Assembly: GCF_000171235.2 (NCBI RefSeq)
Contig: NZ_ABEA03000182.1
Coordinates: 1 to 32,263, forward strand
Source of the DNA: Geminisphaera colitermitum TAV2
Lineage (GTDB): Bacteria > Verrucomicrobiota > Verrucomicrobiia > Opitutales > Opitutaceae
DNA: 32,263 nt
Reading direction: 5' to 3'
Position numbers and translations under genes: made by a program. The stretch's first letter is position 1, and every line of letters starts with the position of its first letter. Shown here one piece after another: positions 23,063-30,982 of this stretch. Under the pieces are notes generated by a model that did not search any database, was not told the origin of the DNA, and saw nothing but the letters and a program-made list of their open reading frames with translations.

Positions 23063-24451
23063 TCAGGGTGTATGTTGTGCCATGCGCCAGCAGGCGTTTT
23101 CGGCCATAAAGAAGCAGGCAGTGTAAAGTTGATCCCAGCGATATTTTGAAAGCGCTTGAGGAAACTCCTGACGTGCAATGGCGAGGGATTCAGCATCGTC
23201 GGACAAAAATACGACCCAGGCGGCAAACAGAGGATCGCGCATGAAATCGTTCTCGTAGATACGGCGCGGGGAGATGCGTCTCCACTGACCATATTGATGC
23301 AGCCCGAGTTTGAATGCAGCACCTTGGGATTCTTGAGGCACCCAACCGGAGGACGTTTGATTAAGAGGTCTCCAATCAATGTCGAACTGCATGGACGCAG
23401 CCGTTGTTTCGTTGAATTCGCGCCAGCGTTTGAGATTGGCGAGGGCGTTGCGGGCGCTTTGAGCAAGACCGGACTGATATTTCTGCGCAATGGCATCATC
23501 CTTTTCCATGTCTCGAAGGGCACGCAGGCCGACTTGCGAGGAGGCGGATGTCCAGATGGGAGGATGGTCAGGATATTTGGGGCTTATGCCAGGTGCAATG
23601 TAGTCGGAACCGGCGGCGCAGATGTCGATTCGCGCCGGTTTCTGGGTACGAGGTATTTCGAGGGCTTTCTGCTTGTAGATGGTCGCCCATTTTGTGTTGC
23701 CGCCCAAGTCATGAGTGGCGCGAAGGATGAAGAGCAGCCGGACACTGGGGTCAAAGTGTGGAGCGGTGAGATCGCCGTTGAAACCAAAGCCTTCGCGGGC
23801 GGGAGGGATTTTCCATCGGACGGCTTCAAGGCCGGCGGTGGTGGTTTCGACAAGTTGGGTGAGCCGGGTTTTCTCGGCCTGACTTGGGATGGCGCTTTTG
23901 AGGTAGCGCCACATCCCGTAATACCACGGATACACTTGGTCTTCGGAGCTGAGGGGATAAACGGTTTTGCCATCGTCGGCGAAACCGCGGGCGATAAAGC
24001 CGGGGGTGCCGCTTACGGTGGCGAGTTTTTCCAATCCGGCGGCCAGTTTCCGCGCTTTGGCGGCGATGTCGGCCTCTCGCGTGATTTCCCAGCGGGAGAC
24101 GAGGGCGTCCATGTAAAGGCCGTTGAAAAAAGCTCCGTTTTCAATGGGAGTCCACCAGCCAAATCCATTGGGTTGATTTTCGCGGCATTGTTCGGCTGTC
24201 GGGAGGATAGTCTGTCCATCGAGTCCGGTGTAGTCCAGAAGCGTGCCGTCAGGGGTGATGAAGCGTCGCCAGATCTCACGATGAGCTTGGTCGATGAGGC
24301 TGGAGACGTTTTCCGGGAGACGGGTGCCTGTGTCGCTGGAGGCAGTCGCTGCCGTAGTCGTAGTAAGATCAGGCAGGGTGATAGCCAGCAGGATGAGCAG
24401 GCGATGAAGGGGGAAATAGTGGAGGAATTTCATCGGGTTTCGGAACGGCAT
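23063..24451 (-). CDS. Secreted protein of unknown function, probable (alpha/alpha)6-barrel carbohydrate enzyme
   Basis: I do not recognise a specific family. From ATG 24451 the product has 462 residues with a signal peptide (hydrophobic stretch FLHYFPLHRLLILLAITL; mature part after about residue 33). The mature part is helical with aromatic-rich segments spaced as in (alpha/alpha)6 toroid glycosidases and lyases: FGWWTPIENGAFFNGLYMDAL, QVYPWYYGMWRYL, GFGFNGDLTAPHFDPS and YRWDQLYTACFFMAENACWR (given in parts). An ATG at 24433 is an equally good start. It is the second gene of the minus-strand operon, 40 bp after the PEP-CTERM gene. A role as glycoside hydrolase or polysaccharide lyase is inferred only from shape and context. 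Confidence 0.65.
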   Translation of the reverse strand: MPFRNPMKFLHYFPLHRLLILLAITLPDLTTTTAATASSDTGTRLPENVSSLIDQAHREIWRRFITPDGTLLDYTGLDGQTILPTAEQCRENQPNGFGWWTPIENGAFFNGLYMDALVSRWEITREADIAAKARKLAAGLEKLATVSGTPGFIARGFADDGKTVYPLSSEDQVYPWYYGMWRYLKSAIPSQAEKTRLTQLVETTTAGLEAVRWKIPPAREGFGFNGDLTAPHFDPSVRLLFILRATHDLGGNTKWATIYKQKALEIPRTQKPARIDICAAGSDYIAPGISPKYPDHPPIWTSASSQVGLRALRDMEKDDAIAQKYQSGLAQSARNALANLKRWREFNETTAASMQFDIDWRPLNQTSSGWVPQESQGAAFKLGLHQYGQWRRISPRRIYENDFMRDPLFAAWVVFLSDDAESLAIARQEFPQALSKYRWDQLYTACFFMAENACWRMAQHTP

Positions 24452-24491
24452 GGGTGGCCTGGAGTTTTTAATAACCTGAGAGGAAAATCGC

Positions 24492-25334
24492 TCAGCGAAC
24501 AATCGTGGCCTTGCGTCGACGAAGAGTCCAAACAGCAACGATGACGAGCGTCCCCAGCACTCCGGCCACCGAGGTGGGTTCGGGAATGGCGGCTGTGATG
24601 GTGAGTGAATCCAGGCGGACCGCACTGCTTGTTGTGTTAGCGGAGACGATATAGAATCCGACGCCAGTAATGGTGTTGGATGCCAAGTTGCTGGAGAGGG
24701 ACGAGCCGGCGACACTCATGCTGGTTCCGGGGGTGAGAGTGAATTCGCGCCATGTGGATTTGTCGGCGGTAAAATTGAGATTGAATGTGACCTCGGACGT
24801 GGGAGCGCTGCTAAAATTTCCAAATCCGCCGTAGGCTTTCGCACTGGCGAATGCCTCATCGGAGGCATACCAAGTGCCGGTGCCTGCGGTGCCATTCCCG
24901 CCAATCTGGACAAGCACACGCACCTTTGAATCCATGCTGGCATTGGCCATTGTCCATGAGATGGTGCTCGTTTCAGGAATCGTGATGCCGGTGGCAAAGG
25001 TTTCAACAGCGGCGAAGGTCTGGCCTGCGGTTGCTGCATTAACAGAATAGAGCGCACCCAGACCGCCTGGATTGCCCGCCACTGGAGTGATTGCAACAAT
25101 GTCGGAGTTTGCAGGTGCACCCGCAGTCGAGATGTTGACTGCAGTGCTTCCGCTGAACGCTTGCCAACCGAAATCCGATACCGGCAGGTTGCCGCCACCA
25201 GAAGCACGCTCGAAGTTTTCCGAATAGAGAGGGAGAGGATCGGCAGCTTTTGCGACTGGCGACAGGAACAGGGCGATGGTTGTAACAATCGTTGCCGAGA
25301 TGGCACCGATGGAGGTTTTGTTCGATGTTTTCAT
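24492..25334 (-). CDS. PEP-CTERM sorting-domain protein, first gene of the minus-strand glycan operon
   Basis: The 280-residue product has a signal peptide (about 1-30, ending VAKA) and a Ser/Thr/Gly/Ala-rich beta-sandwich-like body with few charged residues. The C-terminal sorting signal has IPEP at 250-253, a hydrophobic stretch and the basic cluster RRRK. Such tails are recognised by an exosortase and leave the protein outside the cell. The body (NFERASGGG near the start, TWYASDEAF, TSSAVRLDSLTI near the end) resembles concanavalin-like surface proteins, but I cannot name a ligand. Its place at the head of the operon, with 154 bp upstream, puts the main operon promoter in front of it. Confidence 0.85.
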   Translation of the reverse strand: MKTSNKTSIGAISATIVTTIALFLSPVAKAADPLPLYSENFERASGGGNLPVSDFGWQAFSGSTAVNISTAGAPANSDIVAITPVAGNPGGLGALYSVNAATAGQTFAAVETFATGITIPETSTISWTMANASMDSKVRVLVQIGGNGTAGTGTWYASDEAFASAKAYGGFGNFSSAPTSEVTFNLNFTADKSTWREFTLTPGTSMSVAGSSLSSNLASNTITGVGFYIVSANTTSSAVRLDSLTITAAIPEPTSVAGVLGTLVIVAVWTLRRRKATIVR

Positions 25335-25488
25335 GATATGTGTGTGTATGAGGTTATATCGAGAGGCATATTGGACTTACGGATAAAAACAGGCCTCGAT
25401 GAGGTCTGTGAGTCTGTTGTGACGCCGCGTCAGGTTTGGTCGTTCGGAGGTTTTGGCGAGACATGGGGGCGCGGTTTTTGGGTTCTTT
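25335..25488. other. Intergenic region with relic of a GH130 gene end and probable operon promoter
   Basis: The 154-bp gap must hold the promoter of the minus-strand operon. A perfect 17-nt direct repeat of the GH130 3' end (25390-25406 versus 25523-25539) is present. On the minus strand it can still be read as TDLIEACF followed by two residues and a stop, echoing ADLIEACF near the GH130 C-terminus. This suggests the leftover end of a second GH130 copy. Confidence 0.55.
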
Positions 25489-26556
25489 TTATGGTTTCAG
25501 GCGGATTGGGTTCGAGGAGAAGCAGGCCTCGATGAGGTCGGCGAGTTTGGCTTCGGCAAGGCCGATGCAGGTGTCGGCAGCGCCGTAGTAGATTTTTACG
25601 GTGTCGTCGGGTTCGACGATGGCGTTGCAGGTGAAGGTGACGTTGCCGACGCGGCCGGTGAGTTCGTAGTCGTGTTCGGGCCAGAGAACGGCGTCCTCGC
25701 CGCGAGCAATGACTTTGGCGGGATTTTGCAAATCGAGCAGGCAAACGCCGAGGCGGTAGATGAGGCCGGCGCCGGTGTTCGTTACGCCGTGGTAGATTTC
25801 GAGCCAGCCTTTGTCGGTGCGAATGGGGACGCAACCAGCGCCAACTTTGAGGCTGTCCCAAAGGCCGGGGCGCGCACTCATGACAGGTTCGGCGCGACCC
25901 CAGTAGATGAGGTCCGGGGAGTAGCTGAGCCACATGCCGCAGGTGTCGTTGGGGTCGCCGAAGGGGCGGTCGAGGCGGGCGTAGAGGCCGTTGATCTTTT
26001 CCGGGAAGAGCGCGCCGTTGCGGTTGCCCTGTTCGCTGACGATGCCAATTCGCTCGAAGGTTTTGAAATCGCGCGTGCGGACGATGCCGAGGCGGCAGCC
26101 GTCGGTCTCGCTGCTGCTGGCATACATCAAAATGTAACTGCCGGGATTGCCTGGCTCGGGCGTGATGCGTGGGTCGTAAATGCAATCTTCCGCGTGCGTG
26201 TGATCGGCGGCAGGCCAGTCGAGTGGTTGGGGGTCAAGGGTCCACTTGACGCCGTCGCGGCTGCGGGCGAGCCAGAACACAACGGGCTGCGCGAGTGTGG
26301 CGGCATCGACAATCATGAGGTATTCGTCGACCCCATCGGCGTTGCGGACTTTGATGGCGCCGGGATTGAAGGCATACATGACGCGGTTGCCGGGAAAATC
26401 GGCAGGCGTGATGAGCGGATTCAGCGGGTGTTTTTGAAAAATGCGTTTTGAGGCGGCAGAGCGACAGTCAACGGGAACATGACCGTTGCGTGAGGCGGTT
26501 GCGGGCGCGGTACCAGCGGCGCGGGTTGGCGAGGAAGGAGGAGGTGTGGCGGTCAT
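25489..26556 (-). CDS. GH130-family glycoside phosphorylase/hydrolase
   Basis: GH130 enzymes cleave beta-mannosides with phosphate (or water in some subfamilies) in the cytoplasm. Five-bladed propeller signatures are clear. They are NPLITP near residue 46, CIYDPRITP with the general-acid Asp128, FPEKINGLYARLDRP at about 185, VGAGCVPIRTDKGWLEIYHGV at about 238 (given in part), and KIYYGAADT near the end. The 355-residue length is normal, apart from a 35-residue Pro/Ala/Thr-rich leader after the only available ATG. It is divergent from a LacI regulator 97 bp away, which probably controls it. With the GH5 enzymes it hints at use of mannan or glucomannan, but the GH130 subfamily cannot be settled by eye. 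Confidence 0.9.
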   Translation of the reverse strand: MTATPPPSSPTRAAGTAPATASRNGHVPVDCRSAASKRIFQKHPLNPLITPADFPGNRVMYAFNPGAIKVRNADGVDEYLMIVDAATLAQPVVFWLARSRDGVKWTLDPQPLDWPAADHTHAEDCIYDPRITPEPGNPGSYILMYASSSETDGCRLGIVRTRDFKTFERIGIVSEQGNRNGALFPEKINGLYARLDRPFGDPNDTCGMWLSYSPDLIYWGRAEPVMSARPGLWDSLKVGAGCVPIRTDKGWLEIYHGVTNTGAGLIYRLGVCLLDLQNPAKVIARGEDAVLWPEHDYELTGRVGNVTFTCNAIVEPDDTVKIYYGAADTCIGLAEAKLADLIEACFSSNPIRLKP

Positions 26557-26653
26557 CGGGAAAGAAGGTGAGGCGGCCTGGAGTAGCAGGATCGGCGATG
26601 ATCCAATTCGGGGCTTTACGGCGAGGCAACCAGAACGCTACGTAACAGTTAAC
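26557..26653. promoter_or_regulatory. Divergent region between the GH130 gene and the LacI regulator
   Basis: This short spacer must carry both promoters. Just before the LacI ATG is a loose dyad (GTAAC-A-GTTAAC, 26642-26653) that could be the LacI operator, but it lacks the usual central CG and has an unequal arm. Confidence 0.35.
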
Positions 26654-27670
26654 ATGCGTGTGAACATCAAGACACTGGCGAGCGAGTCGGGGGTGAGTGT
26701 GGCGACGGTTTCCAGAGCGTTGCGCGGATTGGGAGGGATGAGCGAGGAGACGCGCCAGCATGTGAAAACGGTGGCCGCCCGGCTCGGCTACGTGCGTGAT
26801 CCTTTGCTGGCCAGCGCACTCACCTTCGCGCGCAAACCGGACAAACCGGTTTACCGGGAAACGCTCGCGTTTCTGGCTGTGCGTCCGCCACGCGATGCGG
26901 AGCCCCGGCCATGGATGGCGGGGTTTTGGCGGGGGGTCATGGAGCGGGCGGCTGAACTGGGTTATCAGGTCGAACGTTTCCAGTTGCCCAAGGACTTGCG
27001 GGCGCAGCGAACTGTGGCGCGGCAGTTGCTGGCCCGCGGGATTCGCGGCGTGGTGTTTGGCCCGCGGGTATGGACGGATTCGCGTCAACTGGCCGACGAA
27101 TGGACGCGTTTTGCCGCGATTGAAATTGAACACACGCTGGAGACTTCGTCCTTCCCGCGCATTGACCGGCTGCTGGCCGACGACATGGAGCGACTGCTGG
27201 ACGAACTCTACGCGCGCGGTTATCGCCGCATCGGGCTGGCCATGCAGGGCGCGGACGAGGACCGGCGGCATTGGGCGGTGTTCGCGGCGTGTTTGCTGTT
27301 TGAGCGGCAGCACCGGGATGCGGTGCGGGTGACGAGTTTGTTCGAGGACACCGAAGATTATTCGCCCGCGAGTGTGGACCGATGGGCGAAAAAGAGGCGG
27401 CCCGAAGTCATCATTGGCAATGGCCCCGAGCCGCTCGACTGGCTGCAAGCCGCAGGTTGGAGGGTGCCGTTGGACATCGGCGTGTGCCGGATTGACTGCG
27501 TGGAGGGTCGGCCCGAAAGCGGGTTGAAAATCAACTACGAGGACATGGGCCGCATGGCGGTGAGCCAGTTGGCTTCAGCCTTGGAACGGCACGATTCGCA
27601 TTATGAGTCGCCGCAGCCCGTGGTCTGCATTCGGAGTGAGTGGCACGAGGGAACGACGTTGCGGCAGTAA
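26654..27670 (+). CDS. LacI-family transcriptional regulator
   Basis: The 338-residue protein starts at ATG 26654 with the LacI helix-turn-helix (IKTLASESGVSVATVSRALRG, residues 4-24, given here as the motif only in part: SVATVSRAL). The hinge VAARLGYVRDPLLASAL follows. The sensor domain (about 65-335) is more divergent than usual: ELGYQVERFQL, GIRGVVFGP, RRIGLAMQG and a final GRMAVSQLASALE are recognisable, but the effector-site pattern is unusual. Such regulators generally respond to a sugar. Upstream in-frame codons lie within the GH130 leader and were discarded. It is divergent from GH130, its likely target, and convergent with the flavoprotein gene (24-bp gap). Confidence 0.9.
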   Translation: MRVNIKTLASESGVSVATVSRALRGLGGMSEETRQHVKTVAARLGYVRDPLLASALTFARKPDKPVYRETLAFLAVRPPRDAEPRPWMAGFWRGVMERAAELGYQVERFQLPKDLRAQRTVARQLLARGIRGVVFGPRVWTDSRQLADEWTRFAAIEIEHTLETSSFPRIDRLLADDMERLLDELYARGYRRIGLAMQGADEDRRHWAVFAACLLFERQHRDAVRVTSLFEDTEDYSPASVDRWAKKRRPEVIIGNGPEPLDWLQAAGWRVPLDIGVCRIDCVEGRPESGLKINYEDMGRMAVSQLASALERHDSHYESPQPVVCIRSEWHEGTTLRQ

Positions 27671-28397
27671 GAGCTGCGTTTGGCAGATCAGCGCCTAAGT
27701 TTCCAAATTGCCGAGGCGGGCGGCGAGGGCGCGGGCTTGTTCGCGGATTTCGGGGACGGCAGTGCTTTCCCATAGGACGCCTTTGAGCGGAGCGCCGAGG
27801 GTGTAGAGCCAGCCGGTGGGACCAGATCGGTATCGGTAGAGTTCGCCGGTGGGCAAGGCGTTGAGGCCGAGAGCGAGCGGGTCGTGGTCGATGAGGCCGC
27901 GGGCGAGAAGGTTGATGAGCAGGGGGTGCTGGTATTTGGAATAATCGGTGCGGGGTCCGGTGCAGTTGATGACTTTCGCCACCTTGAGGCTGACGGTGTG
28001 GCCGGTGTCGCGGCGGCGAAATTCGACGCTGGCTCCGGTATCCGTTTCTTCAAGACACTCGATGCGTCCGGCCCAGAAACGAACGCGTCCAATGGCGGCG
28101 AGGCGGTCGATCTCGGCGGCTGCTGCCGGCGCGATGCGGTGGCGGTGCGCCTCCCAAAAGGGGCGGACGTGGCGGAGGAAGCGTCCACGCTCTTCCCAGT
28201 TCCAGGATTGCCAGAGGGCCTGGGTGTGCGGGCGGAGGGCGTCGATCACGCCGCGCCAGTCGCCGCCGGCAGCAGTGACGCGGGCGACTTCGGCACGGAT
28301 GTGGCGGACGGCGGCACGGACGGTGGAGAAAGCAGCCGCGCCGCTGTCGAAGGTCGGAAGGTTGAGTGTCGAACGTTGAGTCTGCGTTTCGCGCTCC

Positions 28398-28412
28398 GGG
28401 GGGGGGGGGGGG
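28398..28412 (-). repeat. Poly-C tract (sense), C15, at the frameshift in the flavoprotein gene
   Basis: Fifteen G on the plus strand. The two halves of the flavoprotein are out of frame by one base exactly across this tract. Removing one C, or adding two, joins them. Confidence 0.95.
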
Positions 28413-28746
28413 ACGGTGGGCGAGGGGGCGGAGGCCACGGCGGGAGAGGGCGTGGATGACGCCGCGGTGTCCGAGTTCGGCGAGTTGAAGGATGATGTCA
28501 TCGGCGGTGAGTCCCGCGCCGACAAGGAGAACGTCGTCGTCGCGGTCGATGCCTTCGAGCACGCCTTCGGTCCAGGGGATGTGAACGTAGCGGCGGCCGT
28601 GGAGAAATTTTTGCGAGCGGCGCACGGGGTATTCGCCGGGGAGGTTGCCGATGGCGAGGACAACGCGGTCGGCGTCGATGGTGCGTCCGTCTTCAAGATA
28701 AACGCGGGCGCGGGGCGGACGGGGATCGGCAACGGCAGGACTGGCA

Positions 28747-28759
28747 GGGGGGGGGGGGG
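28747..28759 (-). repeat. Poly-C tract (sense), C13, second tract in the flavoprotein gene
   Basis: Thirteen G on the plus strand encode a proline run in an apparent linker (SASPSPPPPASP) about 140 residues into the protein. The frame is kept here. Confidence 0.95.
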
Positions 28760-29190
28760 AGGGGCTGGCGGAGAGTTCTTCGACGTCGATCGCTTCGCCG
28801 GCGATGTTTTGGAGGATGCCGTGGTCTTTGAATCGCTGGCGGGCTTCGGCAAAGAGCCAGCCGACATAATCGCCGTAGAGGCGGCGGGGGAGAAAGTCGT
28901 CGGGGCTGACGTGTTCGGGATAGCCGACGCGGCCGGCGCGTTCGCGGGCCCAGTTGATGAAATGATCGGGAGCGTCGGGGAAGGCGCTCATGCGGGCGGC
29001 GGGGACGTTGAGGCGGTGACAACAATAGTTGGAGCCGTAGGCCACGCCGCGACCCACGGGAGGGTGTCGCTCGATCAGCGTGATGCGTGTGCCGGCCGGA
29101 GCCTGGCGCATGAGCTGCACTGCGACGAGCGTCCCGGAAAGGCCGCCGCCGATGATGGCGATGCGTGGTGCGGACATGGGTGAAATGAGT

Positions 29191-30021
29191 TTAGTGTTTT
29201 AGTTTCCGCCCGTCGCGGTGTTCGACCCAGGTTTTGAGGATGAGCGTGGCGAGGGCGAGGGTGGTGAGGATGGAGGCAACGGCAAAGGCTCCGGTTTGCA
29301 CGCGGTCGTCGAAAAGGAGTTGGATTTGCAGGGTCATGGTGTTGGTTTCGCCGCGCACGGCTCCGGAAACGACGGCGACGGAGCCAAATTCTCCCAGGCT
29401 GCGCGCGAGGGCAAGCGATACGCCGTAAATGAGCGCCCATTTTATGTTGGGCAGTGTGACGCGAAAAAAAGTTTGCCAGCCACTGGCGCCAAGGATGATC
29501 GCGGCCTGCTCCTCCTGCGTGCCCTGACTTTGCATGAGGGGCAGGATTTCCCGAAAGACAAAGGGACAGGTGACGATGGTGGTGACGATGAGGATGGCGG
29601 GAATGGAAAACACGAGGCGGATGCCGTGCTCCATGAGCCAAGGGCCGAAAAGGCCTTGCATGCCGAAAACGAAGAGGTAGGCGACGCCGATGACGATGGG
29701 AGAGATGGAGAGGGGGAGTTCAATGAGGCTGATGAGGAGGCGGCGTCCGGGGAACTCAAACTTGGCCACGGCCCAGGCCGCCGTGATGCCAAAGGCGGTG
29801 TTGACAGGCACGGCGACAAGGGCGGCAAGGAGGGTGAGGAGGATTGAGTGGCGGGTGGCGGCATCGAGGAGGCAACCGACGTAGGCGGCCCAGCCGTCGC
29901 GTAGTGCGTAATAGAATACGGCAAAGAGCGGCAGAAGGATAAGGAGCGTGGCGGACCCGGCGCCGGTGAGGACAAGGGCGAGGCGGCGGGGATGAGTCCA
30001 AATGGAAGCGCGGGAAGACAT
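29191..30021 (-). CDS. cysW: Sulfate ABC transporter permease CysW
   Basis: CysW is one of two inner-membrane permeases of the sulfate/thiosulfate importer. The 276-residue protein has about six hydrophobic helices. The EAA loop that docks the ATPase reads EEQAAIILGASGWQTFFRVTLPN near residues 170-192 (given in part: GASGWQTFFRV). YGVSLALARSLGEFGSVAVVSG follows and is characteristic of CysW/CysT. It lies 89 bp after cysT, and the flavoprotein gene follows after 13 bp. No cysA ATPase gene is in the window, so it must be encoded elsewhere. Confidence 0.93.
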   Translation of the reverse strand: MSSRASIWTHPRRLALVLTGAGSATLLILLPLFAVFYYALRDGWAAYVGCLLDAATRHSILLTLLAALVAVPVNTAFGITAAWAVAKFEFPGRRLLISLIELPLSISPIVIGVAYLFVFGMQGLFGPWLMEHGIRLVFSIPAILIVTTIVTCPFVFREILPLMQSQGTQEEQAAIILGASGWQTFFRVTLPNIKWALIYGVSLALARSLGEFGSVAVVSGAVRGETNTMTLQIQLLFDDRVQTGAFAVASILTTLALATLILKTWVEHRDGRKLKH

Positions 30022-30036
30022 TTTTTGAAAAAAGCT

Positions 30037-30054
30037 AAAAGCTGAAAACTAAAA
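30037..30054 (+). repeat. AAAAGCTGAAAACT repeat, copy in the cysT-cysW spacer
   Basis: This is a near copy of the motif at 2198-2215. Together with the inverted copy at 30101-30123 it can form a stem around the 89-bp spacer (11-nt AAAAGCTGAAA / TTTCAGCTTTT). Confidence 0.5.
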
Positions 30055-30100
30055 GGGGAGGATGTGGTGTTTGGTGGTTGTGGATCGGTTGGGCAGAGAA

Positions 30101-30123
30101 TTTCAGCTTTTCAGTTTTCAGTT
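30101..30123 (-). repeat. AAAAGCTGAAAACTGAAA-type repeat overlapping the cysT stop codon
   Basis: On the minus strand this reads as tandem CTGAAAA-type units. It encodes the last residues and the TGA stop of cysT (30111-30113), so the repeat defines the end of that gene. Confidence 0.5.
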
Positions 30124-30977
30124 CTTTTCAAGAGGCGGTGCTGGAGGGTGTTCATGCCGATGAGGAGGAGCAGGGCGGAGGCGAGGACGATGGTGGCAAG
30201 AGCGGCGGCGGCTTCGTATTCGTGTTCGGATACACGGGTGTAGATGAGCAGCGAGGTGATCTCGGTGCGGAAGGGGAGGTTGCCGGCAATAAAAACCACC
30301 GCGCCAAACTCTCCGAGGCTGCGAACGAGGGCCAGCGTGCCTCCGGCAAGCGTGGCGGGCAGTATCGCCGGAAAAATGACACGCCAAAAGGTCGTGAGAG
30401 GGCCGGCACCAAGAACCGTGGCGGCTTCTTCGAGTTGCGGATCGAGGTCGGCGAGGACGGGTTGCACGGTGCGCGTGACAAAGGGGAAACTGGTGAAGGC
30501 CATCGCAAGGACCATGCCGGGGAGGGCGTAGGCGAGCTTGATGTCGAGGGGGGCGAAAAACTGGCCGATGAGTCCGTTGGGGGCAAGGAGGGTGGCGAGG
30601 CTGAGTCCGGCGACAGCCGTGGGCAGGGCAAAGGGAAGGTCGATGGCGGCGTCGAGGAGGCGGCGTCCGGGAAAGTCGTAGCGGACGAGTATCCAGGCGA
30701 TCAATACGCCGAGGGTGACATTGATGACGGTGGCAAGGAGCGCGGAGGTGAGGGTGATGCGATAGGTGGCGAGGGCGCGGGCGTCGGTGATGTGCGTCCA
30801 GTAGTCGGTCCAGGAGAGGCTGGCGGCTTTGAGGAAGAGGGCGCCAAGGGGGAGCAGGATGGCGAGGGAAACGAAGAGGAGCGTGCTTCCCAGGGTGAGG
30901 CCAAAGCCGGGAATGATGTGCCGGGGACGGTGCGCGGGAGGATTGTTGATTTCGGATTGTTGATCGTGGTTTGTCAC
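30111..30977 (-). CDS. cysT: Sulfate ABC transporter permease CysT (CysU)
   Basis: The second permease of the sulfate importer has hydrophobic helices throughout and strong family motifs. They are IPGFGLTLGSTLLFV near the N-terminus, RYDFPGRRLLDAAIDLPFALPTAVAGL (given in part: DLPFALPTAVAGL), MAFTSFPFVTRTVQPVL, the EAA loop EEAATVLGAGPLTTFWRV, and LVRSLGEFGAVVFIAGN. I prefer the GTG at 30977, giving 288 residues, close to the Escherichia coli protein. An in-frame ATG at 31031 would begin in repeat-derived sequence and add a run of seven prolines encoded by the C16 tract. With the GTG start, the tract occupies the ribosome-binding region. The first residues also contain an 11-bp direct repeat. 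Confidence 0.93.
   Translation of the reverse strand: MTNHDQQSEINNPPAHRPRHIIPGFGLTLGSTLLFVSLAILLPLGALFLKAASLSWTDYWTHITDARALATYRITLTSALLATVINVTLGVLIAWILVRYDFPGRRLLDAAIDLPFALPTAVAGLSLATLLAPNGLIGQFFAPLDIKLAYALPGMVLAMAFTSFPFVTRTVQPVLADLDPQLEEAATVLGAGPLTTFWRVIFPAILPATLAGGTLALVRSLGEFGAVVFIAGNLPFRTEITSLLIYTRVSEHEYEAAAALATIVLASALLLLIGMNTLQHRLLKRTEN
30940..30964 (-). repeat. Direct repeat of GGATTGTTGAT with 14-nt period in the cysT N-terminus
   Basis: Two copies of an 11-nt unit (30940-30950 and 30954-30964, plus-strand sense) separated by TTC form a small tandem repeat within the poorly conserved first codons of cysT. The period is not a multiple of three. Confidence 0.6.
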
Positions 30978-30982
30978 GGAGA

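Larger units (their letters stand above)
27695..29177 (-). pseudogene. YdhS-like FAD/NAD(P)-binding protein, frameshifted at a C15 tract (possible phase-OFF gene)
   Basis: The N-terminal part (from ATG 29177) has the FAD motif IIGGGLSGTL, then GRGVAYGS, HRLNVPAARMSAFPD, VLAIGNLPGEYP and the second nucleotide motif LLVGAGLTADD. This is the pattern of the NAD_binding_9/YdhS-like flavoproteins. This frame fails after the proline run at 28412-28398 and ends in nonsense at 28050. The true C-terminal part (ERETQTQ..., ALWQSWNWEERGRF, KVINCTGPRTDYSKYQHPL, to 27695) lies in the frame reached by removing one base. With C14 instead of C15 the gene would be one ORF of about 493 codons. It is 13 bp after cysW, so it belongs to the sulfate operon. 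A sequencing error is possible. Confidence 0.85.

Noticed and set aside
23156-24544. 462-codon plus-strand ORF opposite the (alpha/alpha)6-like gene
   Set aside because: Gly/Ala/Val-rich composition without motifs is typical of antisense shadow; the minus-strand protein has a signal peptide and fits the operon.
25453-26451. 332-codon plus-strand ORF opposite GH130
   Set aside because: Low-complexity Ala/Gly/Asp composition; the GH130 signatures on the minus strand leave no doubt.
26642-26653. GTAAC-A-GTTAAC before the LacI start as a definite operator
   Set aside because: Arms are unequal and the central CG of LacI operators is missing, so it is only noted within the intergenic feature.
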